NCBI GenBank assembly: GCA_029204225.1
Contig: CM055112.1
Span: forward strand, 44,339,634 to 44,403,633
From: Diphasiastrum complanatum
Lineage: Eukaryota; Streptophyta; Lycopodiopsida; Lycopodiales; Lycopodiaceae
Length of the DNA: 64,000 nucleotides
Direction of reading: 5' to 3'
The notes beneath the pieces are model-generated. The model ran no database searches. It was not told the origin of the DNA and was given only the letters and a program-made list of their open reading frames with translations. Below are positions 31,660 through 42,427 of this stretch, piece by piece. Position 1 is the first letter of the stretch. Every line of letters begins with the position of its first letter. The translations under genes and the position numbers were made by a program.

Positions 31660-32680
31660 ATGGCCAAAGAAACTTCAAATCAAGTTGCAAATCCAGGTGC
31701 ACCATCTTATATGGTGATTTGTCAACAGTTGAGTACGACACTCAATGATATGAATAATCGTAATCTGATGAGAGATAGCAAATGGAGGTTCTGTTGAATC
31801 AAGTCAAATTGATGTCTTCACCCAATCTCGGTTTTCAATCGGAGGTTTATGCAGGTGAGAAAAAGGAGAAGAAACCGGAGGTCGTCGAGGACTGGCTGGC
31901 CAAGTGGAGTAGTTACTTCAATCTACATAGTATTCCTGATGAGAAGAAAATTGAAAGTGTCATGTTGTCCTTACGTGACAAAGAGTCATCGTGGTGGCAA
32001 GATTTACCGGTGAAGCCAACTACCTGGGAGGCGTTTGCGGAAGTTTTCAAGAAAGCTTTCGTAGTTGCTGATGACGTGGACTACTACCTGAAGTTCGTGA
32101 ACTGCAAGATGGGTACAAAGAGTTTAGACTCTTATATCCGGAATAGGGTTCCATCATTCAATGCGAAGTTGGCACTTTGGTAGTTTGTCCTAGGTTTGCC
32201 AGACGACTATCGGAACGAATGCAGGCGAAATGTGCTTCAAAGCCTCGAGGATGCGTTTCGGATTGCGAAAGCATATGATTCCACAGTGGTGGCATCCAGG
32301 AAGCAATTTGCGCAAATTCCAACCACTTTGAAACCAAGAAGAGTAAGAAGCACAGTCCAGACCAAGCAAAATATTTTGACGAATTAGATCAAGCAGCATC
32401 AGAGCCCAGAAAGCCGAAGAGAAAGAGATTCAAGAAATCTATGTCCCGGGAAAAGGCTAAGAAAGAGAACTTATGTTTTGTTTATAAAAAGCCTGGACAT
32501 ATGATAAAATTTTGTCTAGAAAGGAAGAAAGAGTCTGCTCACACGATTGAGATCCCAGGAGGCAATGATAAGACTCTGGAAATTGACCTGACTGATTGTG
32601 AGTGTGAATGTTCTTTTAGTACTACTTCTTTCTTGCCTAATGAACTTTTCCGTTTAATGGGCACAATTAAAGATCAATAA
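31660..32680 (+). pseudogene. Chromovirus gag and zinc knuckle
   Basis: Frames at 31660-31797, 31782-32183, 32196-32387 and 32441-32680 together encode a Ty3-type gag. VVEDWLAKWSSYFNLHSIPD and SWWQDLPVKPTTWEAFAEVF are the classic gag core, followed by LPDDYRNECRRN. The knuckle reads CFVYKKPGHMIKFC: the second Cys of CX2C is Tyr, so it cannot coordinate zinc normally. In-frame stops near 32182 and 32386 break the polyprotein. Confidence 0.8.
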
Positions 32681-33228
32681 CTGAGTATTTTACTGGACAG
32701 TGATTCAACTCATAATTTTATAAATTCTCGACTTGTGCAGAAACTCAGCTTGGGAATTGAAGCCAACAATCATAGATATAAAGTTTATATAGCTTAGATT
32801 TGGAGACTTGGAATGTACAAGTCCCGAAGCTCCCAGTTTTGATGCAAGGACACACAGAATTAGTTATGTTTCAAGTTTTAGACCTAGCTCGTATTGATTT
32901 AATCTTAGGTTACGAATGGTTATTTAGTAAATTGCCTTCTCTGTTAATTGATTATAAGGTAGTTACATTATTTGGCAGTAATTTTATACGTCCGTTGGAT
33001 CATATTTCTACAGTTAATAAAATGGAAACATTGGATTATTTTGAGTATGAAGTTTTTTCAATTTATGCTATTCCAGTTGTGGATGTTCCTGAAATGAATC
33101 TAAATGGTTGTGACTTCTCAACAATTCTTAACTCAATAAATTTAGATCATGAACAAGCAGTGAAAGAACAGATCACAAATGAATTTAGGAATGTTTTTCT
33201 ATCTGAATTATCTCATACCACCGTCTAG
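32680..33228 (+). pseudogene. Chromovirus protease
   Basis: LSILLDSDSTHNFINSRLVQ (about 32688-32745) matches the Ty3 protease active site, normally LLDSGATHNFI. The Gly of DSG is Asp and the next Ala is Ser, which should abolish activity. The 142-codon frame 32800-33228 continues with LDLARIDLILGYEWL, the usual (L/I)LG-W segment, and leads into the RT region. Confidence 0.75.
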
Positions 33229-33229
33229 G

Positions 33230-34081
33230 TCAGTAGACCACATGATTGAGTTAATTCCAAGAAGTCAACCTGTCTCTAGACAACCTTATAGGTTCTCTTA
33301 GAAGGAGGAGACAAAGATTTCAAATCAAATAGAAAACTATCTGAGGATGGGACATATACAACCTAGTAAATCACCATGGGACACTCCTGTTCTTCTTAAA
33401 GCGAAGAAAGGTGGAGGTTTTCGGATGTGTGCGGATTACAAGGATCTTAATAAAGTGACTATAAAAAATAAATATCCATTATCCAGGATGGATGACCTTG
33501 CAGATCGCTTGGGTGGAGCACAATATTTCACCAAGATGGATCTCAGGACAGGGTACCATCAAATAAGAATTAAGTCAAAAGATGTCCAAAAGACAGGATT
33601 TCGTTCAAGATTTGATCATTATGAATTTCTAGTATTGCCATTTGGACTAACGAATGCTCCAGCAACGTTCCAACAAATGATGAACGATTAATTTCGTCCA
33701 CATTTGGGGAAGTTTGTGGTTGTATTCTTAGACGACATTCTTGTTTACAGTAAATCCTTGGTGGAACACATAGAACACTTAAAAATCGTCTTGATGAAAC
33801 TCCGTCGGGAGTTACTCTATGCTAAAGAGTCTGAGTTCTTTAAGCAAGAGTTGCTTTATCTTGGTCATAAAATCACAGTAAATGGGATCAAGATTGATGA
33901 GGATAAAATCAAGATTGTGATTGAGTGGCCAATTTTGGGAATTGTGAGGCTAGTAAAGTCATTCTTAGGTTTTACACTTTTCTTCAAGAGATTTATTGAG
34001 GATTATGCTAAGTTAGCAGCACCGCCTAATAATCTAACAAAAAGAATTCTTAATAAAAAGAAAAAAGAGGAATCAACCTAG
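33230..34081 (+). pseudogene. Chromovirus reverse transcriptase
   Basis: Two adjacent frames (33347-33691 and 33704-34081). Motifs: [72 protein letters not shown], and the catalytic box VVFLDDILVYS (about 33719-33751), followed by LYLGHKITVNGI. A TAA at about 33689 lies directly between the two parts where Val or another residue normally stands. The catalytic Asp pair is kept. Confidence 0.9.
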
Positions 34082-34084
34082 TCC

Positions 34085-34354
34085 GCCTGTTGTTTGGAAC
34101 GAGGAATTAAATCAGTATTTTGAGAAACTTAAAACAATGATTGTTTTATCTCTCGTGTTACAAATTGCAAATCCAAATTTACCTTATGTCGTGAGAACGG
34201 ACGCAAGTGATGTTGCAGTTGGAGCGGTTCTATTACAAATGGATAGGCCACTAGTGTTTGAAAGCAAAAATTCACTGGTCCTCAGTTGCATCATACTACG
34301 TAGAAAAAGAAATTATTTGCTGTAATCCATGCACTTAAAACCTGGAGACACTAC
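34085..34354 (+). pseudogene. Chromovirus RNase H, N-terminal part
   Basis: 34137-34325 encodes PYVVRTDASDVAVGAVLLQM with the first catalytic Asp of Ty3 RNase H; the next segment, expected to be a tyrosine/serine-rich NYP..E.E motif, is frameshifted and altered (about 34290-34330). The remainder continues in the long frame from 34355. Confidence 0.75.
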
Positions 34355-36055
34355 TTGTACGGTAGTAAGTTTGTAGTGTATACGGATCACCAGCCTCTTA
34401 AGTATTTTTGTAATCAACATGATCTTTGGGGGAGAAAAGCTCGATGGGCTGAACTGATGCAAGAATTCGATCATGAAATCCATTATATAAGAGACAACGC
34501 TAATCAAGTTGCAGATGCTCTTAGTCGGATCGGTGAACTGAACGAGTTGTCATTCACGCAGATTTCTATGGATCTATATCTTTCGCTGAGAGAAAAATAT
34601 GAATCAGATTCCCATTTTGGTCACATTTGGAACATTGTTCAGACCGGAATAAATGTGGACAGTGTTGAGTCAGGAACACATGGGACTCAACTAACTAAGA
34701 AAGATAAGAAGATTGTGGAACAGTTCACCATTCGAGATGGATTACTATTTCGGAATGGAAAAGTTTGCGTACCTGGTGATGATGAGCTCAAACGGAAGAT
34801 TTTGTTTGAATGCCATGACATACCCTGTGCAGGACATCCTGGTATACACAGGATTCTGGACTTGGTTAAGAGGGAATTTTATTGGCCAAAGCTCAAGCCA
34901 TATGTCGAGTCATATGTTGTTAAATGCAAGCCCTTTCAACTAGCAAAGGCTGAATGCCATAAGGCTGGTGGTTTGTTGCATCCGTTAGATATTCCAGATA
35001 AGAAATGGGAACGCATATCTATGGATTTTGTAGTTGGACTTCCAAAGACCCAACAACAAAATGATTCTATTTGGGTTGTAGTGGATCGGTTAACTAAGTT
35101 AGCTGCATTCATACCAGTCAAGTCAACTATAACGGCTTCTGATTTAGCCCAAATCTTTGTTGAAAGATTATTTTGGTTGTATGGTCTGCCAAGTGACACT
35201 ATTAGTGATAGAGATCCTAAATTCACATGTCATTTTTGGTCAGCAATATTCCATAAACTGGAAACTTCTTTGAGTTTAAGCTCTTCTGATCATCCTGAAT
35301 CAGACGGCCAGACAGAAAAGACTAATCTAACTATGGAAAATATTTTGAGGACGTATGTTTCTCACAGACAATCTCATTGCGAAGATTATCTCTCACTGGT
35401 TGAGTTTGCATATAATAGTAGAAAACATTCTGCTACAGGTTACAGTCCTTTTATGCTTATGTACAATTTTCAACCTAGATCTCCAATAAATGTTGAGACA
35501 AAGTCTGTTAAGATTCAGAAGGTTGCTGATTTTTTGCATGATATGCAAGAAATGTTGCAAGTGGCTAAGGATAGTATCCGAAGTGCTCAAGATAGAGCTA
35601 AACACTATACTGATCTTAAGAGATCTCCAAGAGATTTTAAAGCTGATGACTGGATATATCTTAGGATTCCAAAAGATTCTAAGACGTTACGTACATGGAA
35701 GCATTATAAGCTGTCTACCCGTTATTGTGGACCTTTCAGGATTGTACGTAGAATTGGTTTTTTGGCGTATGAACTCGATCTTCAAGGAAAATGGACTGCA
35801 CACCCAGTATTTCATGTAAGTCATTTGAAACTAAGTTTACATGATGGTGATACAGTTGGATTGGATGAGGATTTATCCCATTTGGAAGATTTGTCGCTTA
35901 GTGTACCTTTGGAACTTGAGAAAGTGCTCAGAACCATAGATAAACAATTGAGAAATCATTCTATTTCTGAGTGCTTAATTCGGTGGAAGGGTTGTACTGA
36001 GGAGTGGGAGAGAGTCGATAGCATAAAGAAGAATTTTCCAAATTTTAGTTTCTAA
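34355..36055 (+). CDS. Chromovirus RNase H end, zinc-binding domain, integrase and chromodomain
   Basis: An intact frame of 566 codons. RNase H end: VVYTDHQPLKYF and RDNANQVADALSR. Zinc-binding domain: HDIPCAGHPGIHR to VKCKPFQ, where the second Cys of the last CX2C is Phe. Integrase core: WVVVDRLTKLAAF (first Asp), SDRDPKFT (second), ESDGQTEKTN (Glu). The GPFRIV..IGFLAYELDL and HPVFHVSHLK segments are the typical integrase tail. Residues about 505-560 (ECLIRWKGCTEEWERVDSI) form a chromodomain. Integrase inserts the DNA copy and the chromodomain targets chromatin. Start is internal, since this is the tail of a polyprotein. Confidence 0.9.
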   Translation: MYGSKFVVYTDHQPLKYFCNQHDLWGRKARWAELMQEFDHEIHYIRDNANQVADALSRIGELNELSFTQISMDLYLSLREKYESDSHFGHIWNIVQTGINVDSVESGTHGTQLTKKDKKIVEQFTIRDGLLFRNGKVCVPGDDELKRKILFECHDIPCAGHPGIHRILDLVKREFYWPKLKPYVESYVVKCKPFQLAKAECHKAGGLLHPLDIPDKKWERISMDFVVGLPKTQQQNDSIWVVVDRLTKLAAFIPVKSTITASDLAQIFVERLFWLYGLPSDTISDRDPKFTCHFWSAIFHKLETSLSLSSSDHPESDGQTEKTNLTMENILRTYVSHRQSHCEDYLSLVEFAYNSRKHSATGYSPFMLMYNFQPRSPINVETKSVKIQKVADFLHDMQEMLQVAKDSIRSAQDRAKHYTDLKRSPRDFKADDWIYLRIPKDSKTLRTWKHYKLSTRYCGPFRIVRRIGFLAYELDLQGKWTAHPVFHVSHLKLSLHDGDTVGLDEDLSHLEDLSLSVPLELEKVLRTIDKQLRNHSISECLIRWKGCTEEWERVDSIKKNFPNFSF

Positions 36056-36064
36056 GGATAGAAA

Positions 36065-36083
36065 CAGTTTAAGGAGGGAAGAA
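36065..36083 (+). promoter_or_regulatory. Polypurine tract, chromovirus
   Basis: AAGGAGGGAAGAA directly before TGTTACGTCC. An equivalent tract and TGTTGCGTCC border occur in inverse orientation at 52790-52812. Confidence 0.8.
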
Positions 36084-36660
36084 TGTTACGTCCATGACCA
36101 ATACATAGGATACAGTATATTCCTAGTCTTGGATACACGGTACTCCAGTGAAACAAGCTGTTAGTTATGCCACATCATACTGGATATGACTCGAAAGTAA
36201 CTAATATCCTTGTGAGGCCTAGAACACACTAAATGGAGTTTAGACAAGGTATGAGACAGTGTATGCATGTGTAGAGTTATCAATAGCAATTTTATGAATA
36301 GTTGGTCCATGCATAGGACTCTATTCTAGGTGAATCTATGTATAGGGAACATAGGGCTATGCAATGCTTAGTGCCCAGGATGCATTAGGCTCTATATAAG
36401 AAGTCCAAACTTGCCCTACTACACATTATGGTTCTTGATTCATTGCCAAGCTCTCACTCTACATTCATGCTTCTTGTTCCTTGGCTTGGGGTGAGGCTTC
36501 TAGAGATTGATTGGATGCTTCTACTTGGTTGGGTGGTTTCTCCATAATGTGTTATTCTTTGTGTTTAGGATTTGTAAGTAGGATCTAAGGAGCTTCCCTT
36601 GTAGTTACACCATGGACACACCAATTACATTTGGGGTAAATATGATCAACGTAGCATGGC
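36084..36660 (+). repeat. 3' LTR of the chromovirus (end approximate)
   Basis: Starts TGTTACGTCCATGACC after the polypurine tract. A TATA box (CTATATAAGAAG) lies near 36391-36402. The right end is uncertain; Tat-type coding sequence begins by about 36680. Confidence 0.65.
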
Positions 36661-36686
36661 TGTCAACGAAATCTATTTAGAACCCA

Positions 36687-37166
36687 GTGGACGATGATTT
36701 AGTCCCTTGGCAACATGCTTATACTTACAACAAGGAGACTGAACTGACTGATGAGCAAGTCCTACAGCACATGGACCTAGATTGCTACAAAATTAAGAGA
36801 GTACCAGCTCAACCGCCACAAAAATCTGCTATGGCAAAAATTTCAAGGATAGATCCACCAAAGGCACCAGCGAACAAGAAGAACCAGTTGAAACAATGCT
36901 ACAACCAGGTGATCCGATGGAGTGATCTACCTGAAGAAGCTATAGCTCTAATGGATGTTAATATTTGCAACCACAAGGCGAATGTCACACCAGTTCCAAA
37001 GAAAGACAACAAGGACGAATCCACCCATATGACAAGAAGAGGCAAGAAGAAGGTTTTGGATTCCTTGAAGTCAATCAGGATGAACTCTGCCTCTTTTCAG
37101 ATGACGGAGAATGAAAAGATGACCAGTCTGGCTAAGATCAATATGCTAAAGGAGGAATCTCGATGA
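36687..37166 (+). pseudogene. Tat-type element, region before RT
   Basis: 159 open codons, Lys-rich, with no motif I recognise with certainty. The end leads through a further stop-containing stretch (about 37170-37375) with LSAE-type protease-to-RT linker character into RT. It is likely the protease/RT linker region of a Tat-like gypsy polyprotein, given the RT that follows on the same strand. Confidence 0.5.
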
Positions 37167-37375
37167 GCACCAGTTCACGAGATGCCTGAGACCTTCAAGA
37201 ATTATACCTTGGATGACGTGGTAATTATGATGCCGCAAGCTCAGCGAGAACCCGATCAAAGTCAGACACCAGCGGAACAAGTCTTTGAGGGACCAACGCG
37301 AATGCAACCCATGAACCTTGCCGAGCCAGGTGAAGAAGAAAAGATCATATACGTGTGAGAGCAGTTAACGCCCAT

Positions 37376-38888
37376 ACAATTCAAAAGACTACGATCATTG
37401 TTGGTGGAGTACAAAGATTGTTTTGCCTAGAATTATAGTGACCTGAAGGGCATCCCACCAACGGTAGTCCATAGCACACCATACCCTTGGTGGATGGAGC
37501 AGTCCCCAAGGTAAGTCGTTATTACCGCTACAACCCAAACTATACAGAACTAATCAAACAAGAATTGCAGAAGCTGTTAGACGCTGATTTCATCTATGAA
37601 ATTGAGCACACAGAATGGGTGTCACCAATAGTTATAGTACCCAAGAAGAATGGCAAAATGCGAATATGTGTGAATCTGAAGGTGCTAAATGTAGTCACCA
37701 AAAAGGATCATTTTCCTCTACCCTTTACGGAAAGCGTCTTTGAAAGAGTAGCTGGGGGCCGAAGCCTACAGTTTTTTGGGTAGCTTCAATGGTTACAATC
37801 AAGTGAAGATAGCGCCACGACATCAGCATAAGACAACATTTGCTATAGAATGGGGAGCCTATGCCTATAAGTTGATGCCATTCGGACTTTGCAATGCCCC
37901 AAGCACTTTTCAGCGAGTCATGCAGACGACATTCAAAGAGTATTTGCAAAAAATTTTGGAAATTTTCTTGGACGATCTGTGCGTGCATGGACCAAACTCT
38001 GAACACTTATCCAATCTGGAGAAAGTGATGCAAAAATGCTGCGAATTCCAGATCTCCTTGAATCCAAAAAAATGTCAATTTTGGGTTACACATGACTTAA
38101 TTCTTGGCCATATAGTGTCGAGACACGGGATCGCCATAGACCTATCAAAAATTAGAATCATTGTTGATCTACCACCACCAGGAATGATCCGCGAAGTCTA
38201 CATCTTTATGGGTCATGCTAACTACTACAAAATTTTCATTCTAGGTTCTGCAAAATTAGCACAACCAATTTACAAACTCACAACGGATCCACATTGGAAT
38301 GAGGAAGCCCTAAGGGCTTTCCAAAAACTTAAAGATGCATTGGTCTCATCACCAATACTACGTTCGCCCAATTGGTCCATTGAGTTTCATGTGCATACGG
38401 ATGCATCGAAGTATGTAGTTGGAGCAGTCTTAACCCAGCCAGGAGAAAACAAAAAAGATTTTCCAATCCGACAGCTCAGTGATACAAAAATGAATTATTC
38501 AACCACAGAGAGAGAAGCATTGGCAATGATATATGCAGTTAAGAAGTTTTGGCATTATCTGATGGCCACACACTTTGTCCTTTATGTGAACCATCAACCC
38601 TTGCTCTATCTTGTTAACGAGACCTACAACACAGGGAGAATCACTCTATGGCTACTTTTGTTGTTAGAGTTTGATTTTCGGATAGTGGTTTGCAAGGGAA
38701 AACAACACTACATGGCAGATCATGTATTGCGTATCAAGGGGAAGGAGGTGGCAACCCAATCCGATGATGAGCTACCCGATGCTGCCTTATTTTATGTCGA
38801 TACAATACCGGAATGGGCTGCCAACATAGTTGAGTATCTAATGAGGGGCCAGCCAGAATCACTACAAAAGCGGATCAGCAAAAATTGA
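37376..38888 (+). pseudogene. Tat-type reverse transcriptase and RNase H
   Basis: 37487-37783 has LLDADFIYEIEHTEWVSPIV, VPKKNGKMRICVN and the start of the RT palm. After a frameshift at about 37780 the 370-codon frame continues GYNQVKIAP, FGLCNAPSTFQRVM, the catalytic box IFLDDLCVHG (about 37965-37995), LGHIVSRHGI, then RNase H: FHVHTDASKYVVGAVLTQ, MNYSTTEREALAMIYAVKKF and HYMADHVLR. The pattern DFPI...LS...NYSTTEREALA is characteristic of the plant Tat/Retand clade. The domains are well preserved, but the frameshift and stops after 37420 show that it is dead. Confidence 0.9.
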
Positions 38889-39741
38889 TCTTGAAAGCTC
38901 GACCTTATCAGTTGATTGCCGACCAATTGTACCGAAGAGGACCAGATGGGATGGACCAATGTAATCCAATCCCCATTTTTCAAATGTACCCAAGCTCGAT
39001 ACATAATCGTGGCCATCAACTACCTCACCAAGTGGGTCGAAGCCAAGGTAGTAAGAGTAGCTGATGCTAGGACCACTGCCAAGTTTCTCTATGAAAATAT
39101 CATTGTACGCTTTGGGTGCCTGGTGGAGATAGTCAGTGATCGCGGGAGTTATTTCATCAATGAGACCATCAAGGTCATGTTGGAGGTTTTTTTTGTGATC
39201 CATAGAACCAGTACGCCTTATTATGCTCGCGGTAATGGGCAAGCAGAGTCATCTAATAAGATCCTGTGTAGCGTGCTCACGAAAATAGTTGAAGCTAGCA
39301 GATTGGATTGGGAACACAAGCTGCATGCTGCTCTGAGGGCATTCAGGACAACAAATAAGGGAAGCACTAATCAAACGCCATTCCAATTGGTTTACGGTCA
39401 GGATACTATAATGCTAGTAGAGTTTTTAGTCCCTTCATTAAGGATTGTCATAATGCAATGCCTTGATGAATCTAGATCTCTACAATTACGCCACAAAGCT
39501 CTACATAAACTCTGTGAAACACGCTTACTAGCTATACATGCACTGGCAGCTGAAAAGGAAAGATCTAGTCTTGATGTATAAAACCAAGGCGATTAAGAGA
39601 AATTAAAAATCACAGACGCAGGTGCTTATCAGATCAAAGAAATTCTTAATCATGGAGCCATGAATTTGGAGAGGCTAGATGGGACACCTTTCGACACACC
39701 CATCAATGGTAGCCGGTTGCACAAATACTGGCCACTTCAGT
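38889..39741 (+). pseudogene. Tat-type integrase, zinc-binding domain missing
   Basis: QLIADQLYRRGPDGM (another frame at about 38905-38950) is the end of the pre-integrase spacer. It jumps directly to the catalytic core at about 38990 (IIVAINYLTKWVEAKVV), so the HHCC zinc-binding domain and its surroundings are deleted. The core has Asn where the first catalytic Asp stands in related integrases (normally AIDYFTKW); SDRGSYF and NGQAESSNK keep the other two acidic residues. The tail, HGAMNLERLDGTPFDTPING (about 39650-39710), matches Tat integrase C-termini. It could not catalyse integration. Confidence 0.88.
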
Positions 39742-39744
39742 GAG

Positions 39745-40845
39745 ATAGATCCAAGTTGGTGGTGGCAAGTTACAAAAAGTCATCCGCAAGGCCATCACCA
39801 CTTGATCTAGGAAGATAAAGACAGATCACGCTAAATCCAGCCAGATATGGCAAGATCAGAGAAGATCCAACAAGATTCAAGAGGGATCCAGGTGCAGATT
39901 GGATCAAGAGTGAAACAGATCATCAGATTACACCAATAAGCCCCAATTTGCAGATCAGAGACCTCAATCTCAGAAACCGTGGCAAAATAAGGGCAAAAAT
40001 CACCAAAATTGATGGATCGGCTACCAAATATCTATCATGATTTTTAGAGAGTTATCCATAGTCAGATCTAACATGGATGTAATAGATTATCAGTTTGCAA
40101 AAGTTAAAAATCAGATAATCTCAAGATCTCGTCAAAAAAACACTAAAAAAGAGCACTTTTTTCATGATTTTTGGAGATCCCTGAAAGATGGCTCTTGAAA
40201 CTTGGATAGTCAATAGATCTGACCTAGATGCATCTATGAAAATCTCTGCAAGAGTTACTGACAAAAAAAACATCATTTTTTAGTGTTCCAAGGAGCAGAA
40301 TCTTCACATTCCTCGCAGAGCATCAAGATCATCAAACCAACCTTTGCAAGGGCCATAAATGAAATTAGAACAATGAAATTAGCATGTCTACATGGTCTGA
40401 TCTTGAAAATCCAACCACAGGAACAAGTTGTGCGAGCATTCACTTTCTGCGAGGATTGAACCCTCGCAGATTGTCTGAACCCTTGCAGAACCTTCGCAGG
40501 GCAGTCAAATCACCTTCTGAACTCTCGCAGGCTTCTCTGAGGTCTTATAATTTTGTGAAAAAGGTTCCTGCTAAAATTTGGGTGGAACTGAACAAGAGAA
40601 AGTGGATTTCACCTAATACGCACTCTAAATTCCGCTATATAAGGGTTGAATTCGAGTCATTTGTCACCTTTCCTAGCGAAGCTTTGTTCAAATTTTGACC
40701 AAAATTTCCAAGTTCTCCGATTGCAACCAAACTTCATACAAGCCATCATTTGCATAAGATCTCTTTGCACCTGATGACAAGAGATCACCAGAGGAACTCA
40801 TCGAGGACGACGACGACGACACTATATAGGTCGTCAGGGTCACTA
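39745..40845 (+). repeat. Non-coding spacer after Tat pol, related to the 7-8 kb array
   Basis: 40080-40340 contains CACTTTTTTCATGATTTTTGGAGAT and other blocks also present in the 150-bp array at 7.26-8.26 kb in the same orientation. 40440-40530 has several CCTCGCAG / CCTTCGCAG motifs, complementary to the CTGCGAAGG of that array. A TATA-like CTATATAAGGG lies near 40634. It may be a long untranslated region between pol and an accessory ORF. The 104-codon open frame at 40384-40698 is built on these repeats and is probably not a gene. Confidence 0.55.
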
Positions 40846-41310
40846 CCTCACAAGCCCCTACAAGCGTCAGTGTACCGGTTGCCCCAATGGACCTAACGAC
40901 GGCCTACCAAGCCTTGGGGACATTCATTTAGGATGCAGTAGCAGCTAGAGCCTCATTGGACAGCCGGGTACTACATCTAGCAACCAACAACACCCAGCAA
41001 CCAACAACACCCAGCTGCGAGCATAAATCACCAAGCTACAGCAAGAGCTGATTATCGCTCAACAACACAAGCAGGACAGGCACCAAGACATCCTGAAGCT
41101 GCAGCAAAAGGAGGACGACCTCAATCAGTATATTCAGAGCCTCTCCAAAGCACTCACGGATGCTTCCACAAAGGTGCAGGAACTTCAGTCTGAAGTGTCT
41201 CAAATGAAACTAAAAACACACGCTTGGGAGCGGAGGTGCAAGCACTACAAAGCGAAAAACTCACATGATTAGCTCAATCGGCACCTGACTCAAGGCCACT
41301 CTCTCAAGTA
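40846..41310 (+). pseudogene. Coiled-coil accessory ORF after Tat pol, truncated
   Basis: With one stop near 40930, the plus strand encodes an Ala/Thr/Gln-rich start (SVSVPVAPMDLTTAYQALG) and then a long heptad-rich helix (ITKLQQELIIAQQHKQDRH, DLNQYIQSLSKALTDASTKV, QELQSEVSQM). The 62.4-64 kb region encodes a similar helix (ENYISSLQNALTTTQDQVDQ) in another Tat-like element. Tat/Ogre-type elements often carry an extra ORF; its role is unclear. The left LTR of copia element A cuts it off at about 41340-41364. Confidence 0.5.
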
Positions 41311-41363
41311 GAGATGAATCTTTTCAAGCATCAAGTGCAAGTCTACAGTCAAACTTTGAACAG

Positions 41364-42415
41364 ATGCATAACTACGCCTATCAATTTCAAACGAAACAAT
41401 AGTGATAGAAATCACATTTGAACTTATATTAACTAACTTTGAAATCGTCAGTACTACAGTGATTACGTAGCCAAACAATTAAGCATTGAAGATTATCAGA
41501 CAAATAATTAGTCATGAAGAAATACAAAAACGCATACAGTCTGAGACGAAACTGAATGCAATAAAGAATAGTATTGATTCAAAATGAAACAGAAGTAAAT
41601 GAGTACAATAAGTTGCGGATTGAAGCTGTGTATTCTATGCTATCTCTGAGCGGCTAAAAATGAAAAGTCTAAATTTATGCGCAATGTTGATGAGCAGTAG
41701 CGCAATAGCAATCTCTAAAACAACTCTAAGAAATGAGCTAGAATGCTCAGGAGAGTTCAAGCTCACAGACTCGAGAGAGAGAGAGAGCTAACTATTCAAA
41801 CGCTTCTGATAATTCTGATTTTCAATAAAGTAATCTATATGAATATAAACAACTATTTATACTAAGAAATTAGGTCGTCAATTGCGATCGTCAGTTGGCT
41901 GGTGATCCACTGACATCCATCCGGTCCTTGTCATTGATTGCTGATAAGTGGTGAAATTGCCTGTAAACGTTTTGTCTGCATAAATAAACCAAAACTGTAG
42001 CTCTGCAGAAATGAACTAAAACAGCCACAGGCGACACTGTCGGGTTTTTTGCCAAAAAGCGAAAAAGGCGAAGGTGCCCTTACATCTCATTTAGGGTTGC
42101 CCCACACTTTGCCAGAGTCATTTTCTTAACATTTGAGGCTCTTTAGAAAAAGCGAAAAATGCGACTCTGCATATTTGCACGAGATTTCTGATAGGCAAAT
42201 AATACAAAAAAGACGACACTGCATTTTTTCACGAGATTTCTGTCAGGCAAAAAATGCGACACTGTTGTAAACTCCATGTAATTCTACAAATTGTGTAAAA
42301 ACACTTGTAATTCTGCAAACTGTGTAAACACATGGGAAAATTTGCAGAATTGGATAATCAATGGATGAAGATTAAAATCGATTAGACAATTGGTAAGAAA
42401 GAGAATAATGCAACA
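41364..42415 (-). repeat. 3' LTR of element A
   Basis: Matches 45474-46467 over about 1 kb with indels, e.g. ACGCCTATCAATTTCAAAC, AGTACTA.AGTGA.TACGTAG, CAGACAAATAATTAGTCATGAA. Minus-strand TATA-like TATAAATAG lies near 41858. The outer 90 bp of the right LTR have no counterpart here, so this LTR is truncated at its outer end. Confidence 0.85.
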
Positions 42416-42427
42416 CTCCCCCTTAAT
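42416..42427 (-). promoter_or_regulatory. Polypurine tract, element A
   Basis: The minus strand reads ATTAAGGGGGAG next to the LTR end, the same tract as in element B. Confidence 0.8.

Larger units (their letters stand above)
31660..36055 (+). mobile_element. Ty3/gypsy chromovirus, near-complete but disrupted polyprotein
   Basis: Plus-strand order is gag, knuckle, protease, RT, RNase H, zinc-binding domain, integrase, chromodomain, then a polypurine tract and an LTR: the standard chromovirus layout. Frame breaks occur at about 31795, 32180, 32390, 32680, 33230, 33690, 34080 and 34325. The last 566 codons are intact. Chromodomains direct integration by binding modified histone tails, usually heterochromatic. 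No 5' LTR or primer-binding site was recognised upstream. Lineage cannot be fixed by eye. Confidence 0.9.

Noticed and set aside
40384-40698. 104-codon plus-strand frame after Tat pol
   Set aside because: Its codons overlap repeated CCTCGCAG motifs and an LTR-like TATA region; no protein motif.
40846-40870. (GAC)n repeat near 40808-40823 as a poly-Asp gene end
   Set aside because: Only five units, with a stop directly after; treated as low-complexity sequence in front of the coiled-coil ORF.
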